Positions 53,798-61,974 of a stretch of DNA of 64,000 nucleotides are shown piece by piece (positions within the stretch are counted from its first letter, which is position 1; every line of letters starts with the position of its first letter). Position numbers and translations under genes: made by a program. The notes under the pieces were generated by a model that was given only the letters and a program-made list of their open reading frames with translations, was not told the DNA's origin and did no database searches. This DNA is from Psychroserpens jangbogonensis (GTDB lineage: Bacteria; Bacteroidota; Bacteroidia; Flavobacteriales; Flavobacteriaceae): positions 1-64,000 of the forward strand of contig NZ_JSWG01000010.1 in assembly GCF_000797465.1 (NCBI RefSeq), written 5' to 3'.

Positions 53798-54950
53798 TTT
53801 TATATGTTATACTTTTTAATAATAGTGCTGTATTAGCTCCTCCAAATCCTGAAGCTGTTTTTAAAAAAATTGCTAATGGTTGTTGTTTTGTTTTTTCAAT
53901 TATATGTAATGGCTTTGAGACTCCTAGGCTGGTAAAACCTTTAGAATAAAATAATGTATTTAGTTTTAAACTGTGCATTCCTACAATGGTTTCGACTAAT
54001 CCAGAGGAACCTAGCGTATGACCAAAATAACCTTTTAAACTATTCAGCGGCACATTTTGTAACCCTAATCTGTTAAAGGCTATTGCTTCCATATCATCAT
54101 TAAATATAGTGGCGGTACCATGTGCAGAAAGATAATCTATGTCTTGTGGTTTTATAGCTGCTTCTTTCATTGCGGAATTAACACAACGGAATAAACCTTC
54201 ACCAGAGCGTGATGGACCAGAAATATGATTGGCATCATTGCAGGTTGCATCTCCTATTAGTTCAACACTTTCTTCAGTGAGATAGTTTGTATCTGATGTA
54301 ACTAAAACACTTGCTATAGCTTCACCTAAATTAATACCTGTCCTATCTTTTGAATAAGGTTTACATTCAGAATCACTTAAAGCTTGAAACGAATTAAAAC
54401 CTGATAACACAAACTTAGAGACTAAATCACCACTAACTATAAAAACATGCTTATGTACACTTTCTTTAATCAGTCTTTTCGCAATCGAAATTGCCAAGAC
54501 ACCAGATACACAAGCATTTGAAACAACTATTGGTTCTGTTTTGAATGAAAAATGCTTTTTTAATACAGTTCCTAAGCGAGACAGATAAGTGTATGATTTC
54601 GGAAAATCACTATTTTTTTCAAGTACATCGATGTTTCCTTTTGTGGTTGAAATAATCAAACCAACTGAAGTATTGATAGTAATGTTTGAAGCTTTTATTA
54701 CCTTATTTAATGACAATATCATCAGCTGTTCTAAAACAGTATGATCTTCTTTTGTTTTTAATGCGTTGAATTTGTGTTTTAAAATAGTTTTATTAATTAT
54801 AGATCCATAGAATGGTTTTTGAAATAAATCTTCATCTTCAATACGAGAAATGCCAGAAATTTCATTTTTAATATTTTCGACAACAGTCTCACTATCAAAA
54901 CCTAATGATGATATAATGGCGTTATGTGATAAATATATTTTATGCATCAA
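53778..54950 (-). CDS. Beta-ketoacyl synthase, third KS of the cluster
   Basis: 390 residues with C147 in VVSNACVSGVLAI, His in LSAHGTATIFNDD and His in FGHTLGSSG, i.e. a full triad. It is diverged from the FabF-like KS (TACSSS replaced by NACVSG) and may start the chain from the coumaroyl unit or extend at a different length (inference). Overlaps the thioesterase gene by 11 bases and the methyltransferase gene by 20. Confidence 0.88.
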   Translation of the reverse strand: MMHKIYLSHNAIISSLGFDSETVVENIKNEISGISRIEDEDLFQKPFYGSIINKTILKHKFNALKTKEDHTVLEQLMILSLNKVIKASNITINTSVGLIISTTKGNIDVLEKNSDFPKSYTYLSRLGTVLKKHFSFKTEPIVVSNACVSGVLAISIAKRLIKESVHKHVFIVSGDLVSKFVLSGFNSFQALSDSECKPYSKDRTGINLGEAIASVLVTSDTNYLTEESVELIGDATCNDANHISGPSRSGEGLFRCVNSAMKEAAIKPQDIDYLSAHGTATIFNDDMEAIAFNRLGLQNVPLNSLKGYFGHTLGSSGLVETIVGMHSLKLNTLFYSKGFTSLGVSKPLHIIEKTKQQPLAIFLKTASGFGGANTALLLKSITYKNVKKRT

Positions 54951-55374
54951 GCAATCCTTGTTTTATTTTCCAATTTTTAAAAAAATCTGGAAGAATGAGA
55001 GACATGGTATTATCTTTTAAATTGGTAAAAACCTGAACGGTTTCACCGGTACATACAATAGCATCTGCTTCATTTTTTATAAGGTATCTAAAAACTAGTT
55101 TTGCCGAAGCAGTATTTACATACTGTGTTTCTACTGTGGCAGTCTCGCCATAGGTAAGCGTTAACTTGTGATCTGTAGTCGTTTTTACTATAGGTGTTGC
55201 ATAACCATTTTGTTTGGCATCGAGATAAGAAATATGAAACTGTCTTCCGAAGGCTTCTCGGCCATCTTCAAAATATTTTAAATAGTTGCCATGCCATACG
55301 ATACCTAAAGCATCAGTTTCATTAAACCTAATTCTTACTTTGTGTGTTACCACAAGTTCTCCGTGTTCATTCAT
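54940..55374 (-). CDS. Acyl-CoA thioesterase, 4-HBT hotdog family
   Basis: 144 residues. FNETDALGIVWHGNYLKYFEDGREAFGR carries the catalytic Asp and the family block. Releases the acyl chain from ACP or CoA, or proofreads it. It lies 5 bases after the second dehydratase gene. Confidence 0.88.
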   Translation of the reverse strand: MNEHGELVVTHKVRIRFNETDALGIVWHGNYLKYFEDGREAFGRQFHISYLDAKQNGYATPIVKTTTDHKLTLTYGETATVETQYVNTASAKLVFRYLIKNEADAIVCTGETVQVFTNLKDNTMSLILPDFFKNWKIKQGLLDA

Positions 55375-55379
55375 TCGAT

Positions 55380-55826
55380 TTAATCTTTCAATACTGTACT
55401 CATTTCTGAGATAGCTATAGCATTTCCATTTACTGAAGTTTTTATTTTCACCATCATCATTTGGGCTACTTCATAAATAACTTCTATTTCAGTGGTTAAG
55501 ATATCATTTAGTTTTGGAAGACTTATAATTTGGCTCGATTTAATAGCACCAATAAATCCTTCTTTGGTTCCAATATTATTTAGCGACTGTTTATAGCCAA
55601 TATGCAAAGCTGCTGTTTGTGCCATGTGTTCTAAGATGCCTGTTTCAGAAAAAAAACCATTACTAACGAATATATTATCTTCAGAAATTGAAAGTTTAGA
55701 AATTCCTTTTTTGTCTGAAAAATATTCCAAAGTATCAACCATAATCATTGGTTTGCGATGTGGCAATAACTTTTCTATATCTTTTGGATCTGATATTGAT
55801 GATTTTAATTGATTAGGCTCTTCCAT
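55380..55826 (-). CDS. Hotdog dehydratase-like protein (ApeP/FabZ-related)
   Basis: 148 residues from the ATG at 55826; an in-frame start at 55886 lies inside the acyltransferase gene and is rejected. DIEKLLPHRKPMIMVDTLEYF and GILEHMAQTAALHIGY are the FabZ-like blocks. Second dehydratase of the pathway. It overlaps the acyltransferase gene by 14 bases. Confidence 0.83.
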   Translation of the reverse strand: MEEPNQLKSSISDPKDIEKLLPHRKPMIMVDTLEYFSDKKGISKLSISEDNIFVSNGFFSETGILEHMAQTAALHIGYKQSLNNIGTKEGFIGAIKSSQIISLPKLNDILTTEIEVIYEVAQMMMVKIKTSVNGNAIAISEMSTVLKD

Positions 55827-56706
55827 TGTTTTTGTCTTCCCAAAAATCGTAAAAATTAAACCATTGTAAAGGATATTTCTCAACAATACGTTCTAGATTT
55901 TGAGTATATTTTTTTAATAAATCTTGCGCATCTCTAGCTTTAACATCAATGTGTCTAGCATATAAATGATAGTGTTTTTTTGGTTCGCGCATTACGTAAA
56001 CAAACAAAACAGGTACGTTAAGACGACTTCCTAAATAAAAAGGTCCTACTGGAAACTTTGCTGTTTTACCCAGCAATTGTTCTTCCATACATTTTGTGTC
56101 TTTTAAATACCGATCACCTGCAATACAAATTATTTTATTCTGAGCGAGTGCTGCATTAATTTCAAAAATATGAGAAAAATCGTCTTTTACAATAATAAAG
56201 TTCATTTCATCTCTTTGCCTATACTGATCTAAATACTCTTTAATGTCTTGATGATCTTGATCTGTTACGACAATACTTATAGATGCATTTGTCAATCGTT
56301 CTTTAAAAAAGTATTGAGCTAATTCAAAATTACCAACATGAGCACTTATTAGAATGCCTCCTTTTTTTTGAGCAAGCGCTTCTTCTAATAAGTTTTCACC
56401 ATCAAAATGAAAGGTGTAATCTTTTCTTAAACCTGCAGGAATTGCAATTTTATCTATAAGTGTTTGTCCGAAAATGTAATAGGTTTTATAAACACTTATT
56501 GAACTTTTTAACCAAGAATAGCCAAGTTGTTTTCTAAAGTAATAACTAAGACCTCGCACATTTTTTCTAGAGAATAAACAGAAGTAGGGAACAGGTAAAT
56601 GCATTAAAGCATAGGCTGCATTAATTCCAAAATTCTTTATAAAGAATATGAATACCTTAAATCCAAAAACGGTACCTCTAGATTTTCCACTCCATTCTTC
56701 AGCCAT
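55813..56706 (-). CDS. LpxL/HtrB-like lysophospholipid acyltransferase
   Basis: 297 residues with an N-terminal membrane-associating region, the catalytic H-x4-E box in ISAHVGNFELAQYF, and ICIAGDRYLKDTKCMEEQLLGKTAKFPVGPFYLGSRL as second block. It probably joins the polyene chain to a lipid or saccharide on the inner membrane, as proposed for aryl-polyene clusters. Confidence 0.87.
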   Translation of the reverse strand: MAEEWSGKSRGTVFGFKVFIFFIKNFGINAAYALMHLPVPYFCLFSRKNVRGLSYYFRKQLGYSWLKSSISVYKTYYIFGQTLIDKIAIPAGLRKDYTFHFDGENLLEEALAQKKGGILISAHVGNFELAQYFFKERLTNASISIVVTDQDHQDIKEYLDQYRQRDEMNFIIVKDDFSHIFEINAALAQNKIICIAGDRYLKDTKCMEEQLLGKTAKFPVGPFYLGSRLNVPVLFVYVMREPKKHYHLYARHIDVKARDAQDLLKKYTQNLERIVEKYPLQWFNFYDFWEDKNNGRA

Positions 56707-56725
56707 CGTTTTTCTTCAGTCTTGT

Positions 56726-57469
56726 TTATGAGTAAATTCCGCCATTGATGTTAATGATTTCACCTGTAATATAAGATGATTTCTTAGACGCAAGAAATGA
56801 CACTAAATGCGCAACTTCTTCTGGATTTCCAAAACGATTTACAGGAACGAGTTTCTTTAACTCTTTTTCATCCAAATCCTTTGTCATATCCGTTTTTATA
56901 AAGCCAGGGGCAACAGCATTAACGGTTACATTTTTTTTCGCAATCTCTTGAGCCAACGATTTGGTTGCTGCTATAATAGCCCCTTTTGCTGCAGCATAGT
57001 TAGTTTGACCGGCAGTTCCTTTGAGTCCAGAAACAGATACCATATTTATGATTCTACCATATTTGTTGAGCAACATAGCTTTTATAAGGTGTTGGGTAAC
57101 GTTATAGAAGCCATTGAGATTTGTTTGTATTACAGAATTCCAATCGTTGGGTTGCATCCATAAAAACAGACCATCTTTGGTAATACCAGCATTATTAACA
57201 AGCACTTCAATTAGTGTGTTTTCATTGGTATTGCTCCAGTGGTCTAACTGTTGCTTAACATTATTAAAATCTGAAACATCAAATTTTATAATCTCACCAG
57301 AACCACCAACTTCTTTAACCGCATTTAGTGTTTCGTTAGCAGCATCTTTATTGCTATTGTAATTAATTAAAATAGAATAGTCGCTATCTTTTGCGAGTTG
57401 TATACAAATGGCTCTTCCAATACCTCGAGAGCCTCCTGTTACTAAAGCATATTTTTTTTGGTCTCTCAT
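56726..57469 (-). CDS. FabG-type 3-oxoacyl-ACP reductase
   Basis: 247 residues of short-chain dehydrogenase: TGGSRGIGRAI for NADPH, NNAGITKDG, and the Ser-Tyr-Lys set in MVSVSGLKG...NYAAAKGA. Reduces the 3-keto group during polyene formation; located in the operon with KS and dehydratases. Confidence 0.92.
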   Translation of the reverse strand: MRDQKKYALVTGGSRGIGRAICIQLAKDSDYSILINYNSNKDAANETLNAVKEVGGSGEIIKFDVSDFNNVKQQLDHWSNTNENTLIEVLVNNAGITKDGLFLWMQPNDWNSVIQTNLNGFYNVTQHLIKAMLLNKYGRIINMVSVSGLKGTAGQTNYAAAKGAIIAATKSLAQEIAKKNVTVNAVAPGFIKTDMTKDLDEKELKKLVPVNRFGNPEEVAHLVSFLASKKSSYITGEIININGGIYS

Positions 57470-57528
57470 TGAATTAAAAACTACTTTCTAAAAAGTTCGA
57501 CATTTTTATACCATGTATTTCCGAGAAG

Positions 57529-57620
57529 TTAACCTTTTTCGTTTATCATTCCCCAGGTATCGTTATTATTCACTTTAGCATGACCTTCTACAAATTTTTT
57601 GATCACATCGAAAGTTGGTT
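57529..57620 (-). pseudogene. Remnant of a WG-repeat protein between TAL and fabG
   Basis: Right after the TAL stop another frame reads KPTFDVIKK then FVEGHAKVNNNDTWGMINEKG and stops at 57529. That is one WG (KWG-type) repeat: F-x-E-G-A-V then W-G-x-I-N-x-x-G. No start codon or further repeats are present. It looks like the last repeat of a deleted gene. The rest of the gap holds the fabG leader. Confidence 0.5.
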
Positions 57621-59147
57621 TTAAACTTCGTTATTAATTATATAATCTTTCACTTTATTAACATAAGGATACATAATTATGTCTTCTTTAAATTTAGGGA
57701 CAATTTGTCGAATATCATCATACATTTTTCTAGTTTTTGAAGAAACTTCGTTCTGAGCCTCTAAGTATTCAATAGCTTGCACAATAGCGATGAGTTCTAT
57801 GGCAACAACTTCAAATGCATTTTCAATAACTTTCTTGGTAATAAGCGCTGCATTGGTTCCCATGCTTACAATATCTTGATTATCGTTATTGTTAGGGATA
57901 CTATGCACATACATCGAGTTTGATAACATCTGATTTTCTGCCGTTGTAGAAGTCGCAGTAAATTGTGCACCTTGCATACCAAAATTAAGACCTAATGTGC
58001 CCAAATTTACAAAAGCAGGAAGGATATCATTCAACTTAGGATTTACCAAATAATTGAGTTGTCGCTCAGCAAGCATACTCATTTTTGTGACTACTAATTT
58101 TAGCTTGTCCATTTCTAATGATACATAATCTCCATGAAAATTACCTCCATGATAGACATGCTTGTTTTCTACATCTACAATAGGATTGTCATTAGCAGAA
58201 TTTATTTCTTCGAATAGAATTCTTTCAGTTGTATTTAATGTATCTAAAACTGGACCCAAAATTTGAGGAACACAACGAAGCGAATAATACTCTTGTACTT
58301 TATCTTCAAAAACATCAACATCTTTTGTGTCTGTATAGAGATGATGCTCTCGTTTTCTAACTAGCGAACTATCTTCCAAATGTTCACGCATCATTTTAGC
58401 AATTTTACGCTGACCTATATGCTTCTTCGACTGATTAAGTTCTAAGGATAAATGATCGTCATAAGCCTTTACAATTTCATTTATAGATGCTGAAATGGCA
58501 ATCATCCAGATGAGCAGTCGTCTTGTGTAAATGGTGTTAACGACACCAATCCCTGTCATAACTGATGTACCATTCATCAAGGCCAAACCTTCTCTAATTT
58601 CTATCGAAATAGGTTCTAAATTTTCTTTTTCAAATACAGCTTTAGTTGGTTGACGCTCTCCTTTATAAACAACCTCTCCTTCGCCTATAAGCGTCAAAGC
58701 CAAATGAGCCAATTGTACCAAATCTCCACTTGCACCAACTCCACCATGTTCATATATAATTGGTGTAATATTTTTGTTGATTAGTGTTGTCATTAAATCA
58801 ATTACAGAACTATGAACACCAGATCTTCCCAACGAAAGTGTGTTAAGACGCGCTAACATTGCTGCTCTCACGTATTTTGGCGGAATAACATTACCAGTTC
58901 CTGAAGCATGACTTCTAATAAGATTGTATTGTAAGTTTATACGCTGTTCGTCCTTTATTTTATATTGTGCCATTGGTCCAAAACCAGTATTGACACCATA
59001 TATTATTTTTTTTGCTGAAAATGTTTTTAAGAATTCAAAACTATCTTTAACCTTAGTTTTTATTTGGTCATCTATTTCCATAGATTCATCTTCAAAAATT
59101 ATATTATAGAATGTATCGAGGTCTAAGGCTCCCTTAATTGTGATCAT
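57621..59147 (-). CDS. Tyrosine ammonia-lyase (TAL), HAL/PAL family
   Basis: 508 residues. MIO-forming ASG at 139-141 (GGVGASGDLVQLAHLAL); IIYGVNTGFGPMAQY; NLQYNLIRSHASGTG, the substrate-selectivity segment as in Flavobacterium johnsoniae TAL; NDNPIVDVENKHVYHGGNFHGDY. Nearly the whole chain resembles that enzyme, a characterised TAL, so the product is taken as 4-coumarate plus ammonia. Cytosolic homotetramer in the family. It heads the pigment operon and faces the flavoenzyme gene across a 120-base divergent region with a possible -7 element, TATTTTTG, on the minus strand. Confidence 0.95.
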   Translation of the reverse strand: MITIKGALDLDTFYNIIFEDESMEIDDQIKTKVKDSFEFLKTFSAKKIIYGVNTGFGPMAQYKIKDEQRINLQYNLIRSHASGTGNVIPPKYVRAAMLARLNTLSLGRSGVHSSVIDLMTTLINKNITPIIYEHGGVGASGDLVQLAHLALTLIGEGEVVYKGERQPTKAVFEKENLEPISIEIREGLALMNGTSVMTGIGVVNTIYTRRLLIWMIAISASINEIVKAYDDHLSLELNQSKKHIGQRKIAKMMREHLEDSSLVRKREHHLYTDTKDVDVFEDKVQEYYSLRCVPQILGPVLDTLNTTERILFEEINSANDNPIVDVENKHVYHGGNFHGDYVSLEMDKLKLVVTKMSMLAERQLNYLVNPKLNDILPAFVNLGTLGLNFGMQGAQFTATSTTAENQMLSNSMYVHSIPNNNDNQDIVSMGTNAALITKKVIENAFEVVAIELIAIVQAIEYLEAQNEVSSKTRKMYDDIRQIVPKFKEDIIMYPYVNKVKDYIINNEV

Positions 59148-59267
59148 ATAAAATTAAATCTCAGTAGTTTTTATTATAATAGTATTATGTTTACTTTCTA
59201 AAAAAGAGTATTGTACATATTATAATTAACAAAAATATAATAATTAATTGGTTATTTACTTTAGCAT

Positions 59268-60503
59268 ATGCAAGATATAGAAACTGATGTTTTAGTTATA
59301 GGTGCTGGACCTTCGGGATGTGTTGCTGCTGCTCATTTACAGAATAAAGGTATCAATGTGAAGGTTATAGAAAAGAATGAGTTTCCACGCTTTGTAATTG
59401 GAGAAAGTCTATTACCTAGATGTATGGATCATTTTGAAGAAGTTGGCTTGTTAGATGTGATTAAAGATTTTGGATTTGAAATAAAAAAAGGTGCTCGGTT
59501 TATAAGAGAAGATACTATTTGTGAGTTTGATTTCAGTAAAAAACATACCGAAGGTTATAATTGGACTTGGCAAGTAACTAGAGCAGATTTTGATTTGTTA
59601 TTAACCAATACACTTAAAGGAAGAGGTGTAGATATTACATTTGGTCATGAAGTGGTTGATGTCGCGTTTGAAAAGGATGGAACATCTAAAACGACCATAA
59701 AAACTATAACAGACGAGCAGTACTCGATTAAAGCGAAATATATTATTGATTCTAGTGGTTTTGGCCGTGTGTTACCAAGATTATTAGACTTAGATAAGCC
59801 TTCGGAAATACCGGAACACTCTTCAATATTTTCCCATGTCAAGGATATCAATAGACCAGAGGGAAGGGAAGGTACACTCATTACGTTCGATGTCATTGCT
59901 AAGGATTGTTGGTTATGGGTGATTCCATTTTCAAATGAAAATACGAGTATTGGCTATGTCTGCAAAAATGAATTTTTAGATAGTTTTGAAGGTAATACTA
60001 CAGAAAAGCTACAAAGCATGTTGAAGCTTTCTAAGTATTATTATGAAAGATTTAAAGACATCAATTTTTTGTTTGAACCCGTTACGATTAAAAATTATTC
60101 TAAATCTGTAAAGCAGCTGTTTGGTAAAGGTTATGCGCTTACGGGAAATAGCGCAGAGTTTTTAGATCCTGTGTTTTCCTCTGGAGTCACATTTGCAACA
60201 GAATCTGGATTACTTGCTGCAAAGCTAATAGCAAAACAACTGAATGATGAAGCTGTGGATTGGCAGAAAGAGTATGCTGATTATATATTAGAAGGTACCA
60301 CTGTTTTTGGTAGTTATGTAAAGGAATGGTATTCAGGAAACTTGCAAACCGTCTTTTTTGAAGGCAATGATAATCCTGAAATTAAAAAACAGATTTGTTC
60401 TGTACTTGCGGGTTATGTTTGGGATAAAACCAATCCTTTCGTAAAGAATCATAATAGACTTATTAGAACTGTAGCCCATGTTATTAGGCTTGAGAACAGT
60501 TGA
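59268..60503 (+). CDS. FAD-dependent oxidoreductase, flavin-dependent-halogenase-like
   Basis: 411 residues: N-terminal FAD motif VLVIGAGPSGCVAAAHL (GxGxxG), GESLLP, DSSGFGR, and WLWVIP in CWLWVIPFSNENTSIG, which satisfies WxWxIP of flavin-dependent halogenases. It could halogenate or hydroxylate the aromatic ring of the pigment; monooxygenases of this family sometimes have the motif without halogenating. Transcribed away from TAL. Confidence 0.85.
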   Translation: MQDIETDVLVIGAGPSGCVAAAHLQNKGINVKVIEKNEFPRFVIGESLLPRCMDHFEEVGLLDVIKDFGFEIKKGARFIREDTICEFDFSKKHTEGYNWTWQVTRADFDLLLTNTLKGRGVDITFGHEVVDVAFEKDGTSKTTIKTITDEQYSIKAKYIIDSSGFGRVLPRLLDLDKPSEIPEHSSIFSHVKDINRPEGREGTLITFDVIAKDCWLWVIPFSNENTSIGYVCKNEFLDSFEGNTTEKLQSMLKLSKYYYERFKDINFLFEPVTIKNYSKSVKQLFGKGYALTGNSAEFLDPVFSSGVTFATESGLLAAKLIAKQLNDEAVDWQKEYADYILEGTTVFGSYVKEWYSGNLQTVFFEGNDNPEIKKQICSVLAGYVWDKTNPFVKNHNRLIRTVAHVIRLENS

Positions 60504-60580
60504 GAACTCTAAATTTCAAGTTATCATTTAACAAATGATCAACTTTTTTGAATAAGGACAAAATTAATTGAGTTTTATTT

Positions 60581-60605
60581 GATCTTTTTTGTGCCGTATT
60601 TGTGC
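60581..60605 (+). repeat. 25-bp direct repeat, right copy, flanking the pigment cluster
   Basis: GATCTTTTTTGTGCCGTATT followed by TGTGC, 78 bases after the flavoenzyme stop. Three mismatches to 41058-41082. Within it TTTGTGCCG recurs (GTGCCGTATTTGTGCCG), i.e. an internal tandem direct repeat like a recombinase arm site. Confidence 0.7.
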
Positions 60606-60742
60606 CGACTCCGATAGAGCCACTATTAATAGTAAACAATCACTTTCTGTATCCGTATTAAACTAAACTAAAACATTTTTAAAGCATATTAATTTAAATT
60701 AATGTTCATTAAAACAGATTGTATTGAAAGTAATTTAATAGA

Positions 60743-61420
60743 CTATTTAATGCAAACATATTTATCAATCATGTATTGAGTAATTGGTTTAAGTGTCTTG
60801 CCCGTTTCTGGATGTAATCCAAGCGCTGTAAAGTATTCTAATTTTTTATATTTATTCTTTCCATACCATACGTTAACACTTTTATCCTCATTAAAGAATT
60901 CAGTAGCACATTTAGGTGATACTTTCTTAAACAATTCAATGCGTTCTTCTTTAAATAGCTTAAGCTGATTTACTCTATACTTTTCTGTATCAAAATTCAC
61001 TTTTATATAATGATCCTCTTGCCAGACCATCCATCTTTGTTTGGTGACTGAATTGTATACAAATACTCCAGAAATAACAACCAAAAAAAGGATAACTACC
61101 AATTTATTCTTTTTACTAAAGTTTTGAGATTTAGGAGGATTAGTAGTTTCCTCATCCGAATTGTTTTTAATAAAGTCTGCATAATTAGAAAACCCTAAAT
61201 AGTGACTCAGTGCCTCAGCAGCATGTTCTTTTAAGTAGATTTTATCATCAGAATTTTCTAAGAGTTTGTTGTAATTAACTCGTAATGATTTTTCACCGTA
61301 AGGTTCTTTACTATGGTTGACAATATAGTCTGATAAGTACTTTGATATGTGTGTTATTTTATCAGATCCAATTTCTTTTTTTGCTTTTTGAAATGCGTTT
61401 TTTATTAAGGTACTATGCAT
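60743..61420 (-). CDS. One-TM protein of unknown function
   Basis: 225 residues from the ATG at 61420; the in-frame upstream start at 61519 would add a stretch without coding character. N-terminal cytosolic helical part (1-100, with LSHYLGFSNYADFIKN), one membrane helix (about 105-122, LVVILFLVVISGVFVYNSV), then an extracytoplasmic part. Family not recognised, although proteins of this layout occur in many Bacteroidetes. The upstream region holds the dyad TGGAA-N6-TTCCA (61472-61487). Confidence 0.65.
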   Translation of the reverse strand: MHSTLIKNAFQKAKKEIGSDKITHISKYLSDYIVNHSKEPYGEKSLRVNYNKLLENSDDKIYLKEHAAEALSHYLGFSNYADFIKNNSDEETTNPPKSQNFSKKNKLVVILFLVVISGVFVYNSVTKQRWMVWQEDHYIKVNFDTEKYRVNQLKLFKEERIELFKKVSPKCATEFFNEDKSVNVWYGKNKYKKLEYFTALGLHPETGKTLKPITQYMIDKYVCIK

Positions 61421-61772
61421 ACTTCTAAATTTAAATCTGCATAAAATTAGGCATTCAGGATGGAATATTAATGGAATTTCTTTTCCAAAACATTTCCATA
61501 TCATTTCCACTACTTCCAAACAGATCTCTGTTCATTTGCTTTAGAATTGAATACCGTCTTACTCGTAATAAGGCTTACGAAATTCAATTCAACAATGGAG
61601 TTACGTTGTAATATGGTGTTATTATTTGGGAAGGTAATACACTTATTACTTCTGCACTCCATACTTCCTAATGAAGAGTTTTTCTTCAAAATTTAGTCGT
61701 GTTGCTATGCAATAAAGCATCTGAGAATATTTCGGACAGCAATACTATTGTCAAATTTTTAAATCTAGTAAA
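61421..61772. other. Gene-free divergent region
   Basis: Separates the minus-strand one-TM protein gene from the plus-strand proline-rich lipoprotein gene. It holds the dyad TGGAA-N6-TTCCA at 61472-61487 and, toward the one-TM gene, a -7-like TAATTTTA starting at 61449 on the minus strand. I see no other structure. Confidence 0.5.
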
Positions 61773-61940
61773 ATGAAAAATGTAAAACTTATATTAATAA
61801 CCTTATTGTTAAATTCAGTTTTTTTATCGTGTACTCCAGATAACATCGTTGATGAAATTCAAGAACAAGCGTGTTGTGATGGAGAAGGAACTATTCCTCC
61901 ACCACCTCCGCCACCTGGAGGTGGGGTTGTAGGGGGATAA
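61773..61940 (+). CDS. Small proline-rich lipoprotein
   Basis: 55 residues: signal peptide with lipobox FLSC (C20), CCDGEG, then seven consecutive prolines and GGGVVGG. A Gly- and Pro-rich tail after a lipid anchor recalls small envelope spacer or adhesin tails. Not in a known family. It lies 34 bases before the histidine kinase gene and may belong to its operon. Confidence 0.7.
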   Translation: MKNVKLILITLLLNSVFLSCTPDNIVDEIQEQACCDGEGTIPPPPPPPGGGVVGG

Positions 61941-61974
61941 TGACTAACTAATAATTTGTTAGTACTTTAGAGGA

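Noticed and set aside
55827-55886. Upstream start for the second hotdog dehydratase
   Set aside because: The extra 20 residues come from antisense-like sequence inside the acyltransferase end; MEEPNQLK at 55826 fits the family.
61421-61519. 33-residue N-terminal extension of the one-TM protein
   Set aside because: No coding character and Cys-rich random sequence; the ATG at 61420 is preceded by a plausible -7 element.
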